Made by a program: the position numbers and the translations under genes
Notes under the pieces: generated by a model
What the model was told of the DNA's origin: nothing
Seen by the model: only the letters and a program-made list of their open reading frames with translations
Database searches by the model: none
Part shown: piece by piece, positions 1 through 5,806 of the stretch
Numbering within the stretch: the stretch's first letter is position 1
Layout: every line of letters starts with the position of its first letter
Origin: Lysobacterales bacterium
Lineage (GTDB): Bacteria; Pseudomonadota; Gammaproteobacteria; Xanthomonadales; Marinicellaceae
DNA: 9,531 nucleotides
Direction of reading: 5' to 3'
Assembly: GCA_027083915.1 (NCBI GenBank)
Contig: JALWML010000610.1
Location: 1 to 9,531, forward strand

Positions 1-410
1 TATCTGACGAGTTTGAGAATTCTGAAGACTCGCAAAATCCTTAAAATACGGATGATAAGCAGGTGTTGTACTCCGCCAACAAATAATGATAAATAAGTTG
101 GTAAAATAGAAAGAATATCAACTATACCAAAAAATGAAAAAACATAACGCAGAGGGCGTCGTATGCTGATGAGTCGAATAATGAACTCAAAAGTAAATAT
201 AATAGTAAAAATCCATTCTAAAAGATAAAACAAATGACCGTAATCTAAATGCAGTTGCGCAACACTATCGAGAATGATGGTTAAGACACTGCCAATAATA
301 AAGATTATTAACAAAATATCAAACCATTTACCAGCAGGTGTATCTGAATGGTAAATGATTTTAAATATCTTTGAACGCCAACTTTTTCGGTGTGAGGATT
401 GTTCAGGCAT
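1..410 (-). CDS. Voltage-sensor-type ion channel (Ion_trans family, probably K+), 3' part cut off by the window edge
   Basis: I translated this by hand from the ATG at 410-408; 136 codons are visible and the frame stays open to the left edge. Three hydrophobic helices fit S1 (about residues 29-48), S2 (60-83) and S3 (89-110). A fourth fits the S4 voltage sensor (117-136), with basic residues exactly every third position: R121, R124, R127, R130, K133, R136. Acidic residues E65 and E75 in S2 and D98 in S3 are the usual counter-charges. This pattern is typical of bacterial inner-membrane six-helix voltage-gated channels. The pore loop and S5-S6 lie outside, so K+ selectivity is inferred from the family, not seen. 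An AAAGGA ribosome site at 427-422 sits 11 nt upstream, just after the pilU stop. The 18-nt gap to pilU suggests the third gene of a pilT-pilU operon. It could be a channel of other selectivity or a voltage-sensor-only protein. Confidence 0.85.
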   Translation of the reverse strand, partial: MPEQSSHRKSWRSKIFKIIYHSDTPAGKWFDILLIIFIIGSVLTIILDSVAQLHLDYGHLFYLLEWIFTIIFTFEFIIRLISIRRPLRYVFSFFGIVDILSILPTYLSLFVGGVQHLLIIRILRILRVFRILKLVR

Positions 411-428
411 AACTTATGTATTCCTTTC

Positions 429-1550
429 TTATCTGTCTTCCATTAAACCGATGCCGTCAAGTCCAGCTGCCAAGCTGTTAGCATCACCACCTTGAGAGAG
501 TTTAATCGCTAAACGAACTTCATTAGCAGAATCGGCATGACGTAAGGCATCTTCGTAAGTAATTTCTCCTGCTTGGTATAACTCAAATAAGGATTGATCG
601 AAGGTAATCATGCCTAAGTTGGTAGATTTTTTCATCAATTCTTTGAGTTTATGAATCTCGCCTTTTCGGATGAGTTCTTTAGCCAAAGGCGTGTTGATTA
701 GCACCTCAACAGCAGCTCTGCGCCCCTTGCCATCTGGGGTAGGGATTAATTGCTGAGCAACCATTGCCTTCATGTTTAAAGATAAATCCATAAGTAGTTG
801 GTCTCTTCTGTCCTCAGGAAAGAAATGTAATATTCTATCCAGTGCTTGGTTAGCATTATTAGCGTGTAATGTCGCTAGGCAAAAGTGACCCGTTTCAGCA
901 AAAGTAATAGCGTGTTCCATCGTTTCACGAGTTCGGATTTCGCCAATCATTATGACATCTGGCGCTTGTCTTAAGGTGTTGCGAAGTGCAATTTCAAAAG
1001 ATTCGGTATCAATACCAACTTCACGTTGAGTAATGACGCAACCCTGATGCTCATGAACATACTCAATTGGATCTTCAATGGTAATAATGTGTCCCGTTGT
1101 GTTGACGTTTCTGTAACCAATCAATGCAGCTAATGAGGTTGATTTACCAGTACCTGTACCACCAACAAAAATCATAATCCCACGTTTTGTCAGAGCTAGC
1201 TCAGGCAGGATTGGTGGTAAATTTAATGAATCAAAAGTAGGAATTTTTGTTTCTACTCGTCGAATAACCATGCCAACAGAGGCACGTTGATAAAATGCAC
1301 TGACACGAAATCGACCAACTGCTGCCACACCAATAGCAAAATTACACTCATGGGTTCTTTCAAAGACTTCTTTTTGAGAAGGTGACATGATGCCCATTAC
1401 TAAGTCTTTTGCTTGCGCTTTTGATAAAGGTGTCTGGGTAATAGGTACAACTCGACCATGAATTTTGATACTGGGTGGCAAGTTTGCCGTAATAAATAAA
1501 TCTGAGGCTTTTTTATGAGCCATTAATTTTAGATAGGAATTAAAATCCAT
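429..1550 (-). CDS. pilU: PilU, type IV pilus accessory retraction ATPase
   Basis: This 373-residue protein is a cytoplasmic hexameric secretion-type ATPase that works with PilT to retract type IV pili, increasing force in twitching motility and DNA uptake. Visible motifs: Walker A GGTGTGKST at 130-138, Asp box IEDPIEYVH at 158-166 with E163, Walker B region APDVIMIGEIR at 196-206 with E204, and His box GHFCLATLHA at 221-230. PilU is favoured over PilT by the N-terminus MDFNSYLKLMAHKKASDLF, the GGTGTGKST loop, the lack of the PilT AIRNLI motif (here TPLAKELIRKGEIHKLKELM at 287-306), and a C-terminal tail after about residue 345. Both catalytic glutamates are kept, so an active enzyme is expected. 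The AGAGAG ribosome site at 1563-1558 lies 7 nt before the ATG. pilT is 18 nt upstream and the channel gene 18 nt downstream, so co-transcription is likely. Confidence 0.95.
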   Translation of the reverse strand: MDFNSYLKLMAHKKASDLFITANLPPSIKIHGRVVPITQTPLSKAQAKDLVMGIMSPSQKEVFERTHECNFAIGVAAVGRFRVSAFYQRASVGMVIRRVETKIPTFDSLNLPPILPELALTKRGIMIFVGGTGTGKSTSLAALIGYRNVNTTGHIITIEDPIEYVHEHQGCVITQREVGIDTESFEIALRNTLRQAPDVIMIGEIRTRETMEHAITFAETGHFCLATLHANNANQALDRILHFFPEDRRDQLLMDLSLNMKAMVAQQLIPTPDGKGRRAAVEVLINTPLAKELIRKGEIHKLKELMKKSTNLGMITFDQSLFELYQAGEITYEDALRHADSANEVRLAIKLSQGGDANSLAAGLDGIGLMEDR

Positions 1551-1568
1551 GATTATTCTCTCTTTTAA

Positions 1569-2606
1569 TTATTCAAAGTCAGCTTTATTAGCTGCTTTTG
1601 CTCTTGCGTGCTGACGTGTTACAACACCTTTTTGAACCAAATCAATCAAACATTGATCCAGCGTTTGCATACCGTAGGACTGTCCTGTTTGAATAGACGA
1701 ATACATTTGTGCAATTTTATCTTCACGAATGAGGTTACGGATAGCAGGTACCCCGACCATAATTTCATGAGCTGCCACTCGCCCACCACCAACTCTTTTA
1801 AGTAAGGTTTGTGCGACAACGGCGCGTAGTGACTCAGATAACATGGAACGAACCATTGGTTTTTCACCTGCAGGAAATACATCAATAATTCTGTCAATCG
1901 TTTTTGCAGCAGAACTTGTATGCAAAGTGCCAAAAACTAAGTGACCCGTTTCAGCGGCAGTTAAAGCCAATTCAATGGTTTCTAGATCACGTAGCTCACC
2001 AACAAGAATAATATCTGGATCTTCACGCAAGGCTGATTTTAGTGATTTGTTAAAGCTTTTTGTGTCTCTAAAGACTTCCCTTTGGTTAATCAGACATTTA
2101 TTACTGGTGTGTACAAATTCTATTGGATCTTCGATTGTCAATATGTGACCATGTTCATGTTTGTTGATATAATCTATCATGGCAGCCAATGTGGTAGACT
2201 TACCTGAGCCTGTTGGTCCAGTAACTAATATCAATCCACGAGGTACACTAATGAGTTCCTTAAAAATTGGCGGGCAATTGAGGTCTTCAAGTGTTAAAAT
2301 TTCTGTTGGAATAGTTCTAAAAACAGCTGAACAACCCCTGTTTTGATTAAAGGCATTAACACGAAAACGCGCCAGCCCTGGGATTTCAAAAGAGAAATCT
2401 ATTTCCCAAACCTCTTCGTACTCTTTTCTTTGTCCATCATTCATGATGTCATAAATCATGGCGTGTAATTCTTTGTGGTCTAAGGGTGGTAAATTAATAC
2501 GACGTACATCTCCGTCTACACGTATCATAGGGGGTAAACCTGCTGATAAATGTAAATCTGATGCTTTGTTTTTGACTGAAAAAGCGAGCAACTCTGCAAT
2601 ATCCAT
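1569..2606 (-). CDS. pilT: PilT, type IV pilus retraction ATPase
   Basis: This 345-residue protein matches the usual PilT length of about 344. PilT is the main motor that depolymerises type IV pili from the cytoplasmic face of the inner membrane, driving twitching motility, surface sensing and DNA uptake. Motifs seen: an N-terminal PAS-like domain starting MDIAELLAFSVKNKASDLHL, Walker A GPTGSGKST at 130-138, Asp box at 157-166 with E163, Walker B EDPDIILVGELRD at 195-207 with E204, His box GHLVFGTLHT at 221-230, and the diagnostic PilT motif AIRNLI at 288-293, followed by the DKIAQMYSSIQTG stretch. No key residue is missing. The start is supported by AAAGG at 2620-2616, 8 nt upstream, and by family alignment of the N-terminus. 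It is first in a leftward pilT-pilU-channel series. In pseudomonads pilT lies beside yggS; here the divergent neighbour is instead a hybrid kinase. Confidence 0.97.
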   Translation of the reverse strand: MDIAELLAFSVKNKASDLHLSAGLPPMIRVDGDVRRINLPPLDHKELHAMIYDIMNDGQRKEYEEVWEIDFSFEIPGLARFRVNAFNQNRGCSAVFRTIPTEILTLEDLNCPPIFKELISVPRGLILVTGPTGSGKSTTLAAMIDYINKHEHGHILTIEDPIEFVHTSNKCLINQREVFRDTKSFNKSLKSALREDPDIILVGELRDLETIELALTAAETGHLVFGTLHTSSAAKTIDRIIDVFPAGEKPMVRSMLSESLRAVVAQTLLKRVGGGRVAAHEIMVGVPAIRNLIREDKIAQMYSSIQTGQSYGMQTLDQCLIDLVQKGVVTRQHARAKAANKADFE

Positions 2607-2713
2607 ACGATTTAACCTTTGTATTTAATATCCATTTAGTTTATCGTTGTTAGCTGATAATTTCCACATATTCTTGAGAACAAGTTTAATTTTGATTAGC
2701 TAGTGTATAGTAT

Positions 2714-2833
2714 ATTATTAACCCTTCAGCATATTACCGCACTGCACAGACTATGTAGTCTAAACCTATTTGTTCTTGGCAAGACATCAGCACGCAGTCC
2801 TGAATGACGTTATTATGTCGCAGTGTTAATAAT
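2714..2833. repeat. Nested inverted repeats that could fold into one branched structure
   Basis: The 3' side has a continuous 14-base run, GCAGTGTTAATAAT at 2820-2833. Its two parts are complementary to two separate blocks on the 5' side: ATTATTAA at 2714-2721 (ATTATTAAC against GTTAATAAT is 9 bp if read alone) and CACTGC at 2740-2745. The blocks are separated by an 18-nt unpaired stretch. Directly inside, GACAT at 2783-2787 pairs with ATGTC at 2815-2819, stacking on the GCAGTG helix, and the AGACT hairpin at 2748-2761 forms another branch. This could be a small RNA, a structured 5' leader, or the remnant of a small inverted-repeat element; I saw no clear target-site duplication. Short AT-rich repeats also arise by chance, so this stays tentative, and the strand is unknown. 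Confidence 0.3.
2748..2761. repeat. 14-bp near-perfect palindrome, possible operator or hairpin
   Basis: AGACTA and TAGTCT form 6-bp inverted arms around a central TG. As DNA this is a plausible dimeric-regulator site between two divergent genes; as RNA it would be a 5-bp stem with an ATGT loop. No regulator family is recognisable from it. Confidence 0.35.
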
Positions 2834-2859
2834 GGAGTAGCAGAATTTTAGTCATCAAG

Positions 2860-2876
2860 ATGAATAAATGATTCAT
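2860..2876. repeat. Short inverted repeat upstream of the hybrid kinase promoter
   Basis: ATGAAT at 2860-2865 and ATTCAT at 2871-2876 are perfect 6-bp arms around a 5-nt centre. The repeat sits about 35 bp upstream of the candidate -35 element of the kinase gene, a typical place for an activator or repressor site. The arms are AT-rich and could be coincidental. Confidence 0.2.
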
Positions 2877-2909
2877 AAATAGGTTATAACAATAAAACAA
2901 CTCATTATT

Positions 2910-2940
2910 TTGGCAATTTATTAATTAGTTCTGTTAGAAT
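2910..2940 (+). promoter_or_regulatory. Candidate sigma-70 promoter for the hybrid kinase gene
   Basis: TTGGCA at 2910-2915 serves as a -35-like box and TAGAAT at 2935-2940 as the -10, preceded by TG at 2932-2933, giving an extended -10 (TGTTAGAAT). The 19-nt spacer is longer than the ideal 17, which an extended -10 can tolerate. Transcription would begin near 2947, leaving a leader of only about 20 nt before the ATG at 2970. Confidence 0.4.
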
Positions 2941-2969
2941 ATTTCATTAATTCAAGTTTATGTACACCT

Positions 2970-5654
2970 ATGTTTAATCGAATTCTAGACTTTTTACAGC
3001 AGACAGATAGTGCAAAATATTTTATTGTCGCCTTAGTTTTGGCGTTGATTACCTCAGTGGCTGGTCAGTTTTCTATCTATGCTTGGATTGCAGTTGCTCT
3101 AATTTCAGTTCCAGTGATATCCAAAACTGCCATAATCCAAAATAAACTGACTTATGACCAAAAAGTCTATATTCAAGAAAATTTTTTATTATTAAGCTCA
3201 TTGTTATGGGGCTTTTATATGTGGATGTCATTACAGCATAATGCTGGATACTATTCCCTTGTTTTTGTTGTCTTATCTGCCGCTGCTTTGTTGTGTTTAA
3301 GTGATTTTAAGAGTATTTTTTATACCATTACTCCTTTGCTTATCGTTGATGTGGTTTTATTGGTTTTCTTTGAAAGCCCTGCACGTACTGGATTAGCTGT
3401 TGCAATAATTGTTTTTACGGCGTTATTGCTTGCTTTTGCTTATTATAAGGATGATATAGCTTTGCAAAAGAAACCCCCTGTAAGTGATAAAAAGGCTCAG
3501 TCAGGAAAAATGGAATTGATTACTCAGGTTGATGATTTGAAAATGGCCAATCAAGAACTCAGTAATCAAATTAAACAAATTGAATCAGAACTCTCAGCAG
3601 CATCAATGGCTAAAATGGAATTTTTGGCTACCATGAGTCATGAGATAAGAACGCCACTCAATGGTATTATTCCCTTATTAGATATTTTGCTCGATTCAGA
3701 GTTATCTGATTTTCAAAAAGATTATCTAACAACAGCACATGTTTCTGCTATTCAAATGCAAAAACTCATTGATGATTTGTTGGATTATTCAAAAGTGGAA
3801 GCGGGTAAACTCACTGTTGAAGTACGTGGAATTAAAATATTGCGCCTTATGGATTCAATCAAATCGACTTATCAAAAGGCAGCGGATAATAAAAATATAT
3901 CTTTGGATGTTAAAATCAATAATAATGTGAGTCCATTGTTACGCGGAGACCCGACTCGAATACGCCAAGTATTGTCAAATCTCATCAGTAATGCCATTAA
4001 ATTTTCATCAGGCGGAACAGTGAAAATTTTTGCCAAAAAACTAAAGGATTTTCCTGATAAGGAAATTATACGGTTTTCAGTAGCCGACCAAGGTATTGGA
4101 TTAGACCAGGAAACCTTAGAGAGTATCTTTTTACCTTTTACTCAGGAAGATGGCTCAAGCACCCGCAAATTTGGTGGAACAGGTTTAGGTTTAGCCATCA
4201 GTAAAAAAATTGTTGAGTTAATGCATGGAACTATCGCCGTCAAATCTGAAAAAGGACGAGGTAGTACTTTTTTCTTTGATTTGCCTTTACTGAAATCAGT
4301 TGGTGAGACACAATCAGGGATAACAAGCTCGTCTAGTTTCCAAGCTATAATAATTAATACTAATCCTTTATTGTTTAATAAAATATCTAAAGACTTAAAG
4401 GAAATAAACGTTAACTTTCAAAAGGCTCTTGGTTTGACCCAAGCTTATGAAATATATGAGTCTATAAATAAAAATTCAGATAACACTAAGAATGTTATTA
4501 TGTTGCTTGACTTTGAAACAGCAGGTAAACAAGTGCGAAGCTTGTGTGAGGATATAGAAAAAGACAATAAGATGAATAATCTACATGCCTTAATCCTGAC
4601 AGAGAATAAAAATATTGCAGGCATTCCTAGTCTTAAGAACGTGAAATTGTTGTCTAAGCATGATGATATTGAAGAGCACCTCAATCGTATAGAGGTGATG
4701 CAAGCGGCTCAAGAGTCGATAGAAGAGGTTAAGGCTTCTGTTAATAAAGCTAAAGTTACTGAAGACCCGAAAGAAATTGAAAACATTATTCCTGAAATTT
4801 TATTAGTAGAAGACAACGAAATAAACTTAAAAGTCGCAGAAAAGCTCATCCAATACATTGGTTACCCTTTTGATATTGCCATGAATGGACAAGAAGCGTT
4901 AGAGAAAGTAAAGCAGAACCGCTATCGAATGATATTAATGGATTGTCAAATGCCTGTGATGGATGGTTATAAATGTACGGCTAGAGTCAGGGACTATGAA
5001 AATGCTGCGGGATTGAATCACACACCAATATTAGCCATGACGGCCAATGCCATGATGGGAGATCGTGAAAAGTGTTTAGATGCGGGAATGGATGATTATA
5101 TGTCTAAACCATTAAATCGCTATATTCTTGAAAAAACACTAAAGAAATGGGATCCATTGATACTAAATAAAGAGGTTGCAACAAAAATACCAACCATAGC
5201 ACCTAAGAACGAAGAAGTTGTAAAATCAAAACCTGCTGTTACTCAGTCGGCTAAACCAGCTACAGTTCCAACAACGGCATCTGAGAACAAGCTAAGTACA
5301 ATTAATTCTAAGTGGCTAAATGTTAAGGCACTTGAAGAAATTCAAGAATTTATGGGTGAAGAGATATACCAGTTACTGGAAATGTTTGAACAAGAAACGC
5401 CAAAAATATTATCAAGCATAAGAGAAGGCTTAAAAAACAAAGACCACGAAGAAGTTCAGAAAAAAGCTCACATGTTAAAATCAACCAGTGCTAATATTGG
5501 TGCCAATGGTTTAAGCTTTTTTTCACGAAAAATGGAGGTGGCTGCAACAGAGAAACAAGCTATCAGTGCCTTAGTTACAATCTTTACAAAATTATCAAAA
5601 GCTTATGCAATCACCAAAAAAGAAATAGAGAAATACCTTTCAATTATTAAGTAA
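2970..5654 (+). CDS. BarA-type tripartite hybrid sensor histidine kinase (6 TM, HisKA, HATPase, degenerate receiver, receiver, HPt)
   Basis: This 894-residue inner-membrane protein carries a complete phosphorelay. About six hydrophobic helices (residues 17-33, 36-50, 71-88, 93-110, 113-134, 139-158) have very short loops and no periplasmic domain. A probable coiled coil follows (180-212). The HisKA domain has H224 in MSHEIRTPLNG. The ATPase domain has N337/N341, DQGIGL at 373-378 and GGTGLGLAI at 402-410. Residues 457-575 look like a degenerate receiver: D514, T544 and K563 are kept but the N-terminal acidic pair is replaced by N463/T464. The second receiver is intact (E614/D615, D658, T691, K713). 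A Pro/Lys/Thr-rich linker (735-780) leads to an HPt domain (782-890) with H834. Phosphate should pass H224 to D658 to H834 and then to an unlinked response regulator. No good ribosome site precedes ATG 2970, but the membrane segment begins soon after it, supporting this start. The signal and the target are unknown. Confidence 0.93.
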   Translation: MFNRILDFLQQTDSAKYFIVALVLALITSVAGQFSIYAWIAVALISVPVISKTAIIQNKLTYDQKVYIQENFLLLSSLLWGFYMWMSLQHNAGYYSLVFVVLSAAALLCLSDFKSIFYTITPLLIVDVVLLVFFESPARTGLAVAIIVFTALLLAFAYYKDDIALQKKPPVSDKKAQSGKMELITQVDDLKMANQELSNQIKQIESELSAASMAKMEFLATMSHEIRTPLNGIIPLLDILLDSELSDFQKDYLTTAHVSAIQMQKLIDDLLDYSKVEAGKLTVEVRGIKILRLMDSIKSTYQKAADNKNISLDVKINNNVSPLLRGDPTRIRQVLSNLISNAIKFSSGGTVKIFAKKLKDFPDKEIIRFSVADQGIGLDQETLESIFLPFTQEDGSSTRKFGGTGLGLAISKKIVELMHGTIAVKSEKGRGSTFFFDLPLLKSVGETQSGITSSSSFQAIIINTNPLLFNKISKDLKEINVNFQKALGLTQAYEIYESINKNSDNTKNVIMLLDFETAGKQVRSLCEDIEKDNKMNNLHALILTENKNIAGIPSLKNVKLLSKHDDIEEHLNRIEVMQAAQESIEEVKASVNKAKVTEDPKEIENIIPEILLVEDNEINLKVAEKLIQYIGYPFDIAMNGQEALEKVKQNRYRMILMDCQMPVMDGYKCTARVRDYENAAGLNHTPILAMTANAMMGDREKCLDAGMDDYMSKPLNRYILEKTLKKWDPLILNKEVATKIPTIAPKNEEVVKSKPAVTQSAKPATVPTTASENKLSTINSKWLNVKALEEIQEFMGEEIYQLLEMFEQETPKILSSIREGLKNKDHEEVQKKAHMLKSTSANIGANGLSFFSRKMEVAATEKQAISALVTIFTKLSKAYAITKKEIEKYLSIIK

Positions 5655-5656
5655 AA

Positions 5657-5686
5657 AATCAAATAATGCTGTTTATTTATTTGGTT
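5657..5686. repeat. AT-rich inverted repeat after the kinase stop, possible weak hairpin
   Basis: Positions 5657-5666 and 5677-5686 can pair over 10 bp with one T-G wobble (core CAAATAA/TTATTTG) around a 10-nt loop. On the plus strand the run of T after it is poor (GTTC), so it is a weak terminator for the kinase at best. Read on the minus strand it is followed by six T (5657-5652 side), but no leftward gene ends here. It overlaps the -35 of the next promoter. Very low stability is expected. Confidence 0.2.
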
Positions 5687-5713
5687 GTTCACTGGTTGAT
5701 AAAGTGATACAAT
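5685..5713 (+). promoter_or_regulatory. Sigma-70 extended -10 promoter for the TonB-dependent receptor gene
   Basis: TTGTTC at 5685-5690 and TACAAT at 5708-5713 are separated by exactly 17 nt, and TG at 5705-5706 makes an extended -10 (TGATACAAT). This is the best promoter match in the window. The start of transcription would be near 5720, giving a leader of roughly 87 nt before the ATG at 5807. I see no strong Fur box over it. Confidence 0.6.
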
Positions 5714-5806
5714 GCGTCTCTTTTTAGAAATTTCAGAAGGTTTTAAGGTCTGAGTTATATTAACCCTGCAACATAATACCCAACCTTATTTAGGATTTTT
5801 TGATAC

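Larger units (their letters stand above)
2607..2969. other. Divergent intergenic region between pilT and the hybrid kinase (363 bp)
   Basis: I see no credible protein gene here on either strand. The region must carry promoters for leftward pilT and the rightward kinase. For pilT only weak matches were found: a minus-strand TTGTTC at 2683-2678 with TATCAG 18 nt on at 2659-2654, and a lone TATACT at 2714-2709 with no fitting -35; neither is convincing. For the kinase there is a better candidate (2910-2940). The centre is rich in inverted repeats, listed separately: the 9-bp pair 2714-2722/2825-2833, CACTGC/GCAGTG, a near-perfect palindrome at 2748-2761, and a 6-bp-arm repeat at 2860-2876. TCTTGGCAAGA at 2774-2784 is a further 5-bp-arm palindrome about one central base. 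The region may hold operators, a structured leader, or a small RNA. Confidence 0.6.

Noticed and set aside
1608..1933. Small open frames on both strands inside pilT
   Set aside because: They overlap a well-conserved gene in other frames, have no ribosome site of note and no recognisable protein features.
2714..2833. Insertion sequence or MITE with defined ends
   Set aside because: The terminal 9-bp repeats lack a visible target-site duplication and no second copy occurs in the window, so it is listed only as inverted repeats.
5699..5717. Fur-box-like sequence over the receptor promoter
   Set aside because: By hand only 10 of 19 positions agree with the classical Fur consensus, mostly in one half; the match is explained by the AT-rich -10 region.
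5720..5806. Cobalamin or other riboswitch in the receptor leader
   Set aside because: The leader is far shorter than a cobalamin riboswitch and I recognise no conserved aptamer core.
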